Shown here: in pieces, positions 1 through 6,475 of the stretch | How positions within the stretch are numbered: the first letter of the stretch is position 1 | Layout: every line of letters begins with the position of its first letter | Notes under the pieces: model-generated | What the model saw: only the letters and a program-made list of their open reading frames with translations | Told to the model about the DNA's origin: nothing | The model's database searches: none | Made by a program: the position numbers and the translations under genes | Virus record (IMG/VR): IMGVR_UViG_3300042731_002677 | Location: 1-49,177 of that record | DNA from: a virus | Length of the DNA stretch: 49,177 nt | Reading direction: 5' to 3' (one strand)

Positions 1-737
1 GGATCTATTCGTATAACGAACTTCATCAAGCAGAAGACCTCGACTCGAACCCGACTGTCACGGCTGAAAATAATGCCGGGGTGGATCGTTCGTCGAACCT
101 CGGAACCGTTACAAAGCCTGGAGGGACGACAGGTCAATATTATGTCGACTACACCCTTGCGTCAGGCGCCGCTATTGAAGGCCTTGTTTTCAAAGTAAAC
201 GCCACAGAGGGAGGATCCACAACTCAGTACCCGGCGTCTACTATGGTCGTCGATACGACGGCGGTTGACTTTACGGCGACGGATCGGGCGAACCTCTTGT
301 CTATATTGCAGGATACAGGGACGGATATTCCAGCACAGATTGACTCTCTGAACGATCTTTCCGCTGCCGAGGCTCAATCTGCTGCTGCTGCCGCCTTGAA
401 CGCTTACGATCCACCGACGAACACCGAAATGGAAGCAAGAACAAAACCGGCCGCGTCGTATTTCGATCCGTCTACTGATGAGGTTACTACAGACGCGGCA
501 AGCCAAGAGGCAAGTAAGGCAGATGTTAGCGGCCTTTCTACTTTCGACCCTGAGACTGACATACTTGAGAATTCAAAATCTTACGCCGATATATTCCGAA
601 TAGCCAAGGCTGTACTTGCCGGGAAATCAAACACCAATGGTACGGTATTCCGTGACGATGCCGATAGTAAGGCAAGGGCGACCTTTACAATTGACGAAGA
701 TAAGAATAGAATCAATGTTGTTTTGGACGGTGAATAA
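1..737 (+). CDS. Tail fibre or baseplate-like protein, 3' part (wraps from 48970)
   Basis: The frame is open from the first base, with codons starting at base 3, and continues the gene that leaves the right edge at 49177. Joined across the edges it is 945 bases, 314 residues. This part is rich in Thr, Ser, Asp and Ala with short beta-type stretches (GQYYVDYTLASGAAIEG), followed by a helical Ala-rich segment. No enzyme motif is visible. It follows an SGNH-hydrolase tail gene and precedes two small beta-rich genes, so a structural tail-tip or fibre role is inferred from position. The function is not proven by any motif. Confidence 0.6.
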   Translation, partial: IYSYNELHQAEDLDSNPTVTAENNAGVDRSSNLGTVTKPGGTTGQYYVDYTLASGAAIEGLVFKVNATEGGSTTQYPASTMVVDTTAVDFTATDRANLLSILQDTGTDIPAQIDSLNDLSAAEAQSAAAAALNAYDPPTNTEMEARTKPAASYFDPSTDEVTTDAASQEASKADVSGLSTFDPETDILENSKSYADIFRIAKAVLAGKSNTNGTVFRDDADSKARATFTIDEDKNRINVVLDGE

Positions 738-937
738 TGTCTGACTTCTGGGGGATCTTCGCAGATAACATTTTCCCAACAGGGCTATTCCCTGATTATG
801 TTGAAAGCGATATTGCTGCCGGGCTTGTCTCTATTTCATTTACTGGTTTACGTCCTGGCATTGCATTTTCGTCGTCGGGGCCAGGAATAGAGATAACAGG
901 GACTAAGCCCGAAATTTCATTTAGTGGAGATGGATAA
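737..937 (+). CDS. Small beta-repeat virion-associated protein
   Basis: A 66-residue protein whose ATG overlaps the last base of the preceding stop. The C-terminal half repeats a short beta unit (SISFTGLRPGIAF, GIEITGTKPEISF), typical of short fibre or decoration peptides. Lying between the wrapped fibre gene and the next beta-rich gene, it is probably translated together with them as part of the tail-tip module. No family recognised. Confidence 0.6.
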   Translation: MSDFWGIFADNIFPTGLFPDYVESDIAAGLVSISFTGLRPGIAFSSSGPGIEITGTKPEISFSGDG

Positions 938-939
938 TA

Positions 940-1281
940 ATGACCACCCTTAGCGTAACACCAACCGAAGAGGGAACCTATGTCATTGGGTTTTCTATCA
1001 CCGACGAGAACGGGGACGCCACAGTTCCAACGGCTTTGACGTGGACGCTTATGGGTCGCGATGAGTCTATTATCAATGACCGCGACCGGGAGGCCATATC
1101 GCCACTTGTGGCATCTGGTAGCGTTGTGCTATCAGGTGATGATCTATCTATAACCAACGGTGAGACGGTGCGTTATTTCCTTCTGGAAGGGGCATACGAT
1201 TCGACCCTTGGTAGCGATCTTCCAATTAAAGAAGCGGCGACATTTGAGATAGAGAATCTCCCCGGCGTACCGCACGCATAA
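940..1281 (+). CDS. Ig-like beta-sandwich structural protein
   Basis: A 113-residue protein starting two bases after the previous stop. The sequence alternates hydrophobic and polar residues (GTYVIGFSITDENGDATVP), as in phage Ig-like or adhesion folds, and has no signal peptide. It closes the fibre operon: the next 60 bases hold an ACACAA-rich promoter element rather than more tail genes. An accessory virion protein is the most likely role, from context only. Confidence 0.6.
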   Translation: MTTLSVTPTEEGTYVIGFSITDENGDATVPTALTWTLMGRDESIINDRDREAISPLVASGSVVLSGDDLSITNGETVRYFLLEGAYDSTLGSDLPIKEAATFEIENLPGVPHA

Positions 1282-1318
1282 AACACACAATCTCCACAAA
1301 CTCTACACACAATCTACA

Positions 1319-1347
1319 CACAACACCGCGCCGTTAGGGTTTATGAT
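1319..1347 (+). promoter_or_regulatory. Class I phage promoter (CACAAC-N17-TATGAT)
   Basis: CACAAC at 1319-1324, exactly 17 bases, then TATGAT at 1342-1347. The upstream flank is an imperfect tandem of ACACAA units, and the 20 bases at 1305-1324 recur exactly at 10313-10332. The same CACAAC-N17 arrangement stands before the gene blocks at 3543 and 10375. The -35 does not resemble TTGACA, so an alternative sigma factor or an activator is inferred. Confidence 0.5.
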
Positions 1348-1375
1348 TAGTCATCTTGTTAATCGAGGAGATTAT

Positions 1376-1609
1376 ATGAACGGCAAAACGGCACGAAGAA
1401 CGCGGAAGTTGGCTATGAAACATGCCCCACAAGAGGTTATAGTGGCAACGCCATATTATCCTTGCCGCAGAGCTGTGTCTTTAACGGGCATTTCTGGTGT
1501 CTCGTTCGGCAGAGATGGGATTGCTTCAAACCCGCTGAAAAACTTCATCAGGAATTACAGGAAACACTGCTCGGCGGGTTCCATGGCTACAAAGAGGCCT
1601 AACGCGTAA
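1376..1609 (+). CDS. Small basic protein of unknown function
   Basis: A 77-residue Arg/Lys-rich protein. I chose the ATG at 1376 over the in-frame ATG at 1343 because CGAGGAG lies just ahead of it and 1343 overlaps the promoter -10 box. It begins with a very basic segment (MNGKTARRTRKLAMK), has two Cys but no paired zinc motif, and resembles no family I know. It is the first gene behind the class I promoter, so early expression is inferred. Confidence 0.5.
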   Translation: MNGKTARRTRKLAMKHAPQEVIVATPYYPCRRAVSLTGISGVSFGRDGIASNPLKNFIRNYRKHCSAGSMATKRPNA

Positions 1610-1696
1610 CCGTCAATGCGGTCGTCCCGGTGGCAGCGTCCTGGGCGCGTTATCCCGGTTGTTAACCGGATGATATTTTGTTAGTTGGAGTTGGAA

Positions 1697-1867
1697 ATGG
1701 AAGGCAGAGACACATTTGTTAATCATTTCATTACCGAAAACGGAACAGAGTTCATGGTTGAGGCTTCCAAGGTTACGCTTGAGCGTTGCCGGAACCTTCT
1801 TTTGGTTGGCGTATATGCTACCAACAGGGAAATCTCAACGGCTCGTCTCGGTATGCGCACAAAATGA
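1697..1867 (+). CDS. Small unknown protein
   Basis: 56 residues, starting at an ATG preceded by GGAGTTGGAA, the same GGAGTTGG ribosome-site wording used before 5189, 5663 and 5852. It overlaps the next gene by four bases (ATGA), suggesting coupled translation. No motif is visible apart from one Cys and mixed charged residues. A short GC-rich stretch at 1610-1684 separates it from the previous gene. Confidence 0.45.
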   Translation: MEGRDTFVNHFITENGTEFMVEASKVTLERCRNLLLVGVYATNREISTARLGMRTK

Positions 1868-2016
1868 CTGATATCTACGGCGAAGAGTTCAACGGCACAA
1901 TCGTCGAGCGAATCGACATGTACAAGCGGACAACGGGCAAGATCCCGTTTATCACGGAGACCACCTGGCACAAGGTTGTCAAAGAGTGGTTGATGAGCGA
2001 CGAGGAGGAAGCGTAA
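1864..2016 (+). CDS. Small acidic-tailed unknown protein
   Basis: 50 residues, with an ATGA start overlapping the preceding stop. It ends in a run of acidic residues (MSDEEEA). The start ITDIYGEEFNG-like wording (DIYGEEFNGTIV) is similar to the GKEFNGNIISI segment of the protein at 3543, a possible distant relationship. Codon continuity with both neighbours supports it as a real gene; function unknown. Confidence 0.5.
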   Translation: MTDIYGEEFNGTIVERIDMYKRTTGKIPFITETTWHKVVKEWLMSDEEEA

Positions 2017-2177
2017 TGGGTTCACCCAAGAAAATCGGAGAAGACCCAGGCGGTTCATGGTACTATGCGAGTGGCTCAAATAAGGGCCGCAAGCACAAGA
2101 ACCCAAGGTCTGGCAAGTCGTATTCCATCAAATACCCCGACGGGAAGCGTAGGGAGAAGGTTAAACAAGAGGCGTGA
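2016..2177 (+). CDS. Small basic unknown protein
   Basis: 53 residues, strongly basic (about one third Lys/Arg), with a good GAGGAGG ribosome site inside the preceding gene and a one-base overlap with its stop. Repeated short Gly/Ser/Lys turns (GSNKGRKHKNPRSGKS) suggest a nucleic-acid-binding or disordered peptide. It is the last gene before the structured tRNA region. Confidence 0.5.
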   Translation: MGSPKKIGEDPGGSWYYASGSNKGRKHKNPRSGKSYSIKYPDGKRREKVKQEA

Positions 2178-2428
2178 TCGACCAGAATCGCCCTAATGGC
2201 GGGTAGGGCCGTAAGCCTAACGATGGTCCGCCGACACCTAGTCGGCAACTATAGAAGCGGAGGGAGAGCCTTATTATTACCTTAGCCATCTGGCAGGGCG
2301 GCTACTAACTCGCCGGATAACGTAACCGGCATCATCAAGAAGGCGGATCGCATAACGCCATATAGAGTGCGGCGTTGAATTAGCGGCCATTACGTCAAGT
2401 CGGCGCCGGACACCGTAACCGGCAACTT
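2178..2428. other. Non-coding structured stretch ahead of the tRNAs
   Basis: No convincing gene. The stretch contains short strong stem-loops: CGCC/GGCG at 2189-2201, GCCGAC/GTCGGC at 2230-2246, GCCGG/CCGGC at 2312-2330 and again at 2405-2423. The last two share the loop ending CGTAA. A T-arm of the GTTCGAAT type is absent here, so these are not further tRNAs. They may help process the tRNA transcript or be small RNAs; that is inference. Confidence 0.45.
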
Positions 2429-2499
2429 CGTGGGGTAGTGTAATGGTAACATGGTGGCCTCATAAGCCATCGTTCCGGGTTCGAATCCCGGCCCCGCTA
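2429..2499 (+). tRNA. tRNA with CAT anticodon (Met, or Ile2)
   Basis: A 71-base cloverleaf: acceptor CGTGGGG with CCCCGCT (position 1-72 is a C-T mismatch, one G-T wobble), D-arm with GG in the loop, anticodon stem GTGGC/GCCAT with loop CTCATAA, and T-arm CCGGG TTCGAAT CCCGG. CCA is not encoded. The anticodon stem lacks the three consecutive G-C pairs of bacterial initiators, so an elongator Met or a lysidine-modified Ile tRNA is more likely than fMet. Confidence 0.85.
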
Positions 2500-2596
2500 G
2501 CGCCGGTTTAGCACTTCCGGCTGTGCTTGTGTGTCGTAGCCGTGCCGACGGTTTGCGTGGCAAGATAACAAAAAGGCCGGGGCGACAGCCCCACAT

Positions 2597-2670
2597 GGCC
2601 CCGTACCCCAATTGGCAGAGGGGACTGGCTTAGAACCAGTAAAGTCTGAGTTCGAATCTCAGCGGGGCTA
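2597..2670 (+). tRNA. tRNA with TAG anticodon (Leu CUA), short variable arm
   Basis: A 74-base cloverleaf: acceptor GGCCCCG/CGGGGCT with a G-T closing pair, T8, anticodon stem ACTGG/CCAGT with loop CTTAGAA, variable region of only five bases (AAAGT), T-arm CTGAG TTCGAAT CTCAG, discriminator A. The anticodon reads Leu codon CUA. Bacterial leucine tRNAs normally have a long variable arm, so this class I shape is odd and the charging identity is uncertain. Confidence 0.8.
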
Positions 2671-2674
2671 TATT

Positions 2675-2748
2675 GGCTCTTTAGCCCAATCGGTAGAGGC
2701 ATCCGGTTTAAGCCCGGAACAGTGTCAGTTCGAATCTGACAGGGGCCA
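2675..2748 (+). tRNA. tRNA with TAA anticodon (Leu UUA), short variable arm
   Basis: A 74-base cloverleaf four bases after the previous tRNA: acceptor GGCTCTT/AGGGGCC with two G-T wobbles, T8, anticodon stem TCCGG/CCGGA with loop TTTAAGC, five-base variable region (ACAGT), T-arm GTCAG TTCGAAT CTGAC, discriminator A. It reads Leu codon UUA. Like its neighbour it lacks the long variable arm expected of a leucine tRNA, and it shares the same D-arm defect at position 13-22. Confidence 0.8.
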
Positions 2749-2850
2749 ATAGTCGTCTGTAGACTTAATTAAATCAGCGTCCGGCACGAAACGCCGGGAT
2801 CACAGAGGCCGCAAGGGTAAGGCGGCGAGTTTACTGCTTGTATAAGCCTC

Positions 2851-2871
2851 GCTATGGCGTGAGTCCATAGC
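2851..2871. other. Stem-loop upstream of the 2915 gene
   Basis: A perfect seven-base stem GCTATGG/CCATAGC around the loop CGTGAGT, in the 150-base gap between the last tRNA and the next gene. There is no T-run, so it is not a simple terminator. It could be an operator, an RNA processing site or a translational control element for the gene that follows; undecided. Confidence 0.35.
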
Positions 2872-2914
2872 CTATCTGGATCGATCGCCAGGACTGTGGT
2901 TTATGGAGAAAACA

Positions 2915-3148
2915 ATGATCCTAAGAGACCAACGCGCAATAGTTAACATAATGGGCGCACCAGCGTCTGTCGTCTACAACTATCACCCAGGAACGCCCCC
3001 GTCGGCACAATGCGATGGTGAAGAACGGTGGTATGAGATAACAGAGTTGCGGATAGCCGGTAGTGATGACATCCACGAAACTGACCTTTGCGACTGGTTG
3101 TCAAGCGACATTTACGCGGACCTTGATAGACAGCATAAGGAGTATTAA
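2915..3148 (+). CDS. Unknown 77-residue protein
   Basis: The ATG at 2915 is preferred over the in-frame ATG at 2903 because GGAG at 2905-2908 is spaced six bases ahead of it. The protein is moderately acidic, with two Cys and aromatic residues (ERWYEITELRIAG, DLCDWLSSDIYAD), and matches no family known to me. First coding gene after the tRNA cluster. Confidence 0.5.
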   Translation: MILRDQRAIVNIMGAPASVVYNYHPGTPPSAQCDGEERWYEITELRIAGSDDIHETDLCDWLSSDIYADLDRQHKEY

Positions 3149-3154
3149 ACGGAC

Positions 3155-3244
3155 ATGGCGAATGTGTGGACCAACAAAGCCCGCGAATTGCGGAACATGG
3201 CCGAGCGCAGAAAGCTGGCCATTGCGACGCAGGTGAAACGATGA
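3155..3244 (+). CDS. Very small basic peptide
   Basis: A 29-residue frame (MANVWTNKARELRNMAERRK and nine more) that ends with an ATGA overlap onto the next gene, a spacing used throughout this phage. It is predicted to be a basic amphipathic helix. The evidence is the overlap and position only, so it could be a leader or a chance frame. Confidence 0.35.
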   Translation: MANVWTNKARELRNMAERRKLAIATQVKR

Positions 3245-3450
3245 GCTTGCAACACGTTAACCCCTTCGATCCGCCAGCAAGCATCTACGCTCTTGAGTCT
3301 ATGGAGTGTGAGGCTATCGTGATCCAGGGGCTACACAAACGGACATTGGAACAAGATGAGGTATCCCAAAAGTTGCAACTAGCGCAAATTGGGGTATGTG
3401 ATATTTATTTGAGTGAGAGAGAAAGTTTATCGAGACGTAATAAACCATAG
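3241..3450 (+). CDS. Unknown 69-residue protein
   Basis: The start ATG at 3241 overlaps the preceding small frame (ATGA); an in-frame GTG further upstream lacks a ribosome site. It is an acidic and helical protein with two Cys (MECEAIVIQ, IGVCDIYLSERE). No known domain. It is followed by a 92-base gap containing a class I promoter. Confidence 0.45.
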   Translation: MSLQHVNPFDPPASIYALESMECEAIVIQGLHKRTLEQDEVSQKLQLAQIGVCDIYLSERESLSRRNKP

Positions 3451-3496
3451 TAAACTTAGGTAAGGTTGATCAATAATAATCTTCACACAAAAAACA

Positions 3497-3525
3497 CACA
3501 ACAAATAAATCCTATCTGATAGAAT
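3497..3525 (+). promoter_or_regulatory. Class I phage promoter (CACAAC-N17-TAGAAT)
   Basis: CACAAC at 3497-3502, 17 bases, TAGAAT at 3520-3525, with an A/C-rich ACACAA flank upstream as at 1305 and 10313. Transcription would begin near 3532, just before the GGAGGG ribosome site of the gene at 3543. It would drive the recombination and replication block. Confidence 0.5.
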
Positions 3526-3542
3526 GTTGATGGAGGGTATTA

Positions 3543-3863
3543 GTGGTTAGTTACAAATGCTATACGGCAGACTCTGGGAAAGAGTTCAACGGGAATATTA
3601 TCAGTATAAAAAACGAAGACGGGAAATATGATATGTGCTCGGGCTTCTTTACTGTGATTCCAATCTCACCGTTGAGTCACAGGAAGAAGTATAAAACGAA
3701 GACATGTTACAGGTTAGAGAGGCTGGATGATTCTGTTATATTCACGCTCTTTGATGACTGGGGTAATGCTAACGTTTTCTCGGTAACGACTGACGACCCC
3801 GCTCTTGAACGGGTATACGATTATCTTGAATCTGAACAAATACCACTGGTAAATGGAGGGTAA
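3543..3863 (+). CDS. Unknown 106-residue early protein
   Basis: GTG start with GGAGGG eight bases ahead. A beta-rich sequence with paired Cys (YKCYTADS, DMCSG, KTCYRLERLDDSVIF); no family recognised. The SGKEFNGNIISIK stretch loosely recalls the protein at 1864. It is the first gene of the promoter block that continues directly into the ERF and exonuclease genes, so a part in early DNA metabolism or its control is possible. Confidence 0.55.
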   Translation: MVSYKCYTADSGKEFNGNIISIKNEDGKYDMCSGFFTVIPISPLSHRKKYKTKTCYRLERLDDSVIFTLFDDWGNANVFSVTTDDPALERVYDYLESEQIPLVNGG

Positions 3864-3865
3864 AT

Positions 3866-4588
3866 GTGGATTTAGAAATAGTTCCATCTGAACGGCAAAA
3901 AGACCAAGTTGCCGAGATTAAGAGCAAAAACGATGAAATCATGCTCCGTGCAATCGAAACGGGCAACGTTGACGCGCTTGAAAAGCTGATTGATCTTCGG
4001 GCTAAAGAGGAAGCGCGGCAGGCACAGCTTACATTCGAGGAAGAATTTGCCAATATGCAAGCTTCTTTTACGCCGATCAAGCGGACAAAGAAGAATAAGG
4101 GCACCTCTTCCAATTATGCCCCGCTTGATGAGCTTCAGAAGCATTTTGGACCTACCATTTCGAAACACGGGTTTAGCTACCGATGGGATGAAGAAAACTA
4201 CGAAGGTGGGAAGAAAACCACTATGTTCATCTCCGGCTATGGCCACACAAAGGAAAACAGCTTTTTTGTGCCGCAACTTGAGGGGACTCGTGCTATGAAT
4301 TCCGTCCAGGTCGCTGCGTCTATGTCTACCTATGGCCAACGCTATACGTTCGTCGCTGGATTTGGTATTACCATCGAGGGTGAGGATACCGACGCATCGA
4401 CTGGTCCGGCCACCAACGGCAAAGACCCACACGAAGAATGGCGGCGTGAAAAACTTGAGGCAATTCGCAATCTGCAAATTGATGACGGATATAGAGAAAG
4501 CCTTGAGAGACGCGTCGAGCAGGTGAAGACAAAGGCCGACGCCGATAAGCTGTCGGCTGAGATTAAGGACGCACAGAGTGGAGTATAA
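3866..4588 (+). CDS. erf: ERF-family single-strand annealing protein
   Basis: 240 residues with a GTG start. The central region matches the ERF superfamily: the SFTPIKRTKKNKGTSSNYAP stretch, then LDELQKHFGPTISKHGFSYRW, then the beta strands and the VAASMSTYGQRYTFVAGFGI block near residue 155-175. ERF proteins anneal complementary single strands in phage homologous recombination. The C-terminal third is helical and charged. Its 3' end overlaps the next gene, a YqaJ exonuclease, the usual recombinase partner, so the two form a Red-like pair. Confidence 0.88.
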   Translation: MDLEIVPSERQKDQVAEIKSKNDEIMLRAIETGNVDALEKLIDLRAKEEARQAQLTFEEEFANMQASFTPIKRTKKNKGTSSNYAPLDELQKHFGPTISKHGFSYRWDEENYEGGKKTTMFISGYGHTKENSFFVPQLEGTRAMNSVQVAASMSTYGQRYTFVAGFGITIEGEDTDASTGPATNGKDPHEEWRREKLEAIRNLQIDDGYRESLERRVEQVKTKADADKLSAEIKDAQSGV

Positions 4589-5192
4589 AGTAGAACAGCG
4601 AAGCGACGAATGGTTCAAGCTCCGCATCGGCAAGATAACCTGTTCTAACTTCGGTATCCTCATGCCAACGCCCAGGCAAAAAACCGAGTGGAACGACACA
4701 CAGTTGAAGATACTTCGAGAGATCGCAGCAGAGATTATCACGCAGGAGCGCGAGGAGTCATATACATCTTCTGCTATGCAATGGGGCATCGATCAAGAGG
4801 ATAACGCAAGGTATCTGTTCCAGGCGCAAGAGTTCGAGACTGTGCGGACGTGCGGGTTCTTCGAGCTTTCGGAGTACGTTGGTGGGTCTCCTGATGGCAT
4901 TATCGTCAGAGACGGAGAAGATTGGGGTAATTTGGAAACAAAATGCCCCACCAGCAAACAGCATTTGCTTTACGAGCTAGATAAGGACGAACTGTTCAAG
5001 GCATATAAGTATCAGGTTCTTGGTCAATGCCTTGTAACCGAGCTTCTTCCGTATGCGCTTTGTTCCTACGACCCGAGATTCCCAGACAGTAGGCAACTTA
5101 TTATTATTCGCGGCGTTGCCACAGACGAAGACTTGAAACCATTGCGAGATAGGCTCGATTCAGCCATCGCGCTAATAAGGAGTTGGATATGA
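4578..5192 (+). CDS. YqaJ-like recombination exonuclease
   Basis: 204 residues, GTG start overlapping the annealing gene by 11 bases. The N-terminus QRSDEWFKLRIGKITCSNFG is the YqaJ signature; the PD-(D/E)XK core follows with the helix glutamate in WGIDQEDNARYLF, the aspartate in GGSPDGII and the E-x-K motif in NLETKCPTSKQH. Such enzymes resect double-stranded ends 5' to 3' to give the annealing protein its substrate. No start closer to the ERF stop has a better ribosome site. Confidence 0.88.
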   Translation: MEYKVEQRSDEWFKLRIGKITCSNFGILMPTPRQKTEWNDTQLKILREIAAEIITQEREESYTSSAMQWGIDQEDNARYLFQAQEFETVRTCGFFELSEYVGGSPDGIIVRDGEDWGNLETKCPTSKQHLLYELDKDELFKAYKYQVLGQCLVTELLPYALCSYDPRFPDSRQLIIIRGVATDEDLKPLRDRLDSAIALIRSWI

Positions 5193-5638
5193 AGTTTGAG
5201 ATTGACATTGAAGATTATTTGTCACACGAAGAAATTAAGGATTTGTGCGTTGAGTATGTACGTAAGACGTTAAGCGGTGATGGCAACGAACATCACAAGG
5301 AGCGCGTTTTGTCAAACATGGCATACAATTCAGCATTTGCCATAATGGATGAAGCCATTGATAAGAAAGACTTGCAGGAGATTCGCAACAAGGTTAAAGA
5401 TATATTGCATGATCCAAGTTCTTATTCAATATTCCGAAAGAAGGACGCATGGTGGTCTGAGGATTCCGCCGCCTATCTTGAAGTAAAGAAAGCCATTTCA
5501 AAACACAAGCATGTCATAGATGGTCTAGTTCTGAAAGCGATAAATGAGCGTGACTATCAGAAAGACGTTTCCGATCCTGACTATCTAGTTGGCGCAATAA
5601 TGGAGATTTTTAAGCTCGGCATAGAATGTAACAAATGA
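5189..5638 (+). CDS. Unknown 149-residue helical protein
   Basis: ATG preceded by AAGGAGTTGGAT, overlapping the exonuclease stop by four bases. Charged and mostly helical, with no Cys-pair or nucleotide motif (KEERV-, DLQEIRNKVKDILHD-like segments). Position directly after the recombination pair suggests a DNA-metabolism accessory role, without proof. Its end is followed by the 15-base sequence that recurs at 6002-6016. Confidence 0.6.
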   Translation: MKFEIDIEDYLSHEEIKDLCVEYVRKTLSGDGNEHHKERVLSNMAYNSAFAIMDEAIDKKDLQEIRNKVKDILHDPSSYSIFRKKDAWWSEDSAAYLEVKKAISKHKHVIDGLVLKAINERDYQKDVSDPDYLVGAIMEIFKLGIECNK

Positions 5639-5662
5639 CCATCACCATCAAAGGAGTTGGAT

Positions 5663-5842
5663 ATGATAGCATTTAAGATAATGTTGACAGCGCTTTTACC
5701 AGCACTTGTCGGGTTGTTGTTAGTCGTTAATGGCGGTAAATACGAGGATGCACCTGTAAGGAATGCGATTATTGTTATCGTTACCTTTATGGCGCTTGGA
5801 GTTGCCATCTTTGCGGCTCTAGTTTCTATCTGGACATATTAG
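5663..5842 (+). CDS. Small two-span membrane protein
   Basis: 59 residues; ATG placed by AAGGAGTTGGAT. Two hydrophobic segments, about residues 3-23 (LTALLPALVGLLLVVNGG) and 33-57 (AIIVIVTFMALGVAIFAALV), separated by a short charged loop GKYEDAPVRN. No lysis or exclusion family can be assigned from sequence. It forms a pair with the next single-span gene inside a repeat-flanked unit. Confidence 0.6.
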   Translation: MIAFKIMLTALLPALVGLLLVVNGGKYEDAPVRNAIIVIVTFMALGVAIFAALVSIWTY

Positions 5843-5851
5843 GAGTTGGGT

Positions 5852-6004
5852 ATGGATGAATATGAGGAATTGTCATGTACACAGGAATCCACAACGCACA
5901 TCCACAAACATAAAGATTTTCCACTTGGTTTTGTTATTGGTTTCTTGGCCGGGTCGCTTTTTAGCATTGGGATACTTCTGGCCATCGTGGTTCAATCACT
6001 TTGA
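5852..6004 (+). CDS. Small single-span membrane protein
   Basis: 50 residues starting at the ATG after AGGAGTTGGGT. An acidic and His-rich cytoplasmic head (MDEYEELSCT, then HIHKHK) precedes one hydrophobic segment (FVIGFLAGSLFSIGILLAIV). A holin, exclusion or membrane-anchoring role is possible. It stops within the second copy of the 15-base repeat. Confidence 0.5.
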   Translation: MDEYEELSCTQESTTHIHKHKDFPLGFVIGFLAGSLFSIGILLAIVVQSL

Positions 6005-6031
6005 CCATCACCATCATAGAAGACGTCTAAC

Positions 6032-6475
6032 GTGAAAAAATTAGACATCATAGTCAAAATACCTAGCAATCGCGGAATCAGGATCCCTGACAAGTTTCAG
6101 CAAACGTTCCGCGACATCTTGGATTACTGCGAAAAGAAGCGTAACGGGTATCTACGGGTGCAAGTCTCGCCGCCATACGTTAGGCGATCAAGGGGTCAGC
6201 AGGGCCTTGTTCACGACTGGTTCCAGGACATAGCCGTGTTTACAGGGAACGACTTGGGACATGTAAAGATGGCGATGAAAATAATGGCGATGGATGAGGG
6301 ATGGCCACCAATGCGCCACGCTGACGGATCGCCTGTAATAGATATACTCACGGGGAAACCAAAGCCAATGTCTGAGGGTGAAGCAAGTATAGAGGAGGAG
6401 CAGATACTTCTTCGGGTGACGGAAAGGTTTGCGGCTGAATATGGTATAGAACTGAGAAAGGGGCAGCGTAGATGA
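6032..6475 (+). CDS. Unknown phage protein next to HNH gene
   Basis: 147 residues from a GTG start. The motif RRSRGQQGLVHDWFQDIAVF, followed by TGNDLGHVKMAMKIMA, resembles in layout the R-S-x-x-Q-N core of NinB-type recombination proteins, though the Gln-Asn pair is replaced by Gln-Gln, so I do not assign it. It overlaps the HNH gene by four bases, a pairing common in phage recombination modules. A role in DNA recombination is plausible. Confidence 0.6.
   Translation: MKKLDIIVKIPSNRGIRIPDKFQQTFRDILDYCEKKRNGYLRVQVSPPYVRRSRGQQGLVHDWFQDIAVFTGNDLGHVKMAMKIMAMDEGWPPMRHADGSPVIDILTGKPKPMSEGEASIEEEQILLRVTERFAAEYGIELRKGQRR

Larger units (their letters stand above)
2230..2797. repeat. GCCGG stem-loop family around the tRNAs
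   Basis: Five short hairpins with related stems are scattered through the tRNA region: 2230-2246 (GCCGAC/GTCGGC), 2312-2330, 2405-2423 and 2502-2521 (all GCCGG/CCGGC), and 2781-2797 (CCGGC/GCCGG). The first four are mostly followed by AACT or ATCA. Their repeated use beside tRNAs suggests a processing or spacing role; no protein is coded here. Confidence 0.5.
5636..6016 (+). repeat. Direct 15-base repeat flanking two small membrane genes
   Basis: TGACCATCACCATCA occurs exactly at 5636-5650 and 6002-6016, in both cases with its TGA serving as the stop codon of a gene. Between the two copies lie the small membrane genes at 5663 and 5852, whose ribosome sites also repeat (AAGGAGTTGGATATG at 5177-5191 and 5651-5665, and a variant at 5841-5854). 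This looks like a gene-seam repeat able to support cassette gain or loss. Confidence 0.6.

Noticed and set aside
2390-2702. Leftward frames across the tRNA genes
   Set aside because: They overlap three well-folded tRNAs and have no coding signal.
2597-2748. Stop-codon suppressor reading of the TAG and TAA tRNAs
   Set aside because: Suppressors need anticodons CTA or TTA; here positions 34-36 read TAG and TAA, which pair with Leu codons CUA and UUA.
3872-4789. Long leftward open frame of 305 codons opposite the annealing and exonuclease genes
   Set aside because: No domain motifs, no promoter or ribosome site, and both sense genes have strong family signatures. Unlike the intein case, the antisense protein is Leu/Ser/Cys-rich filler.
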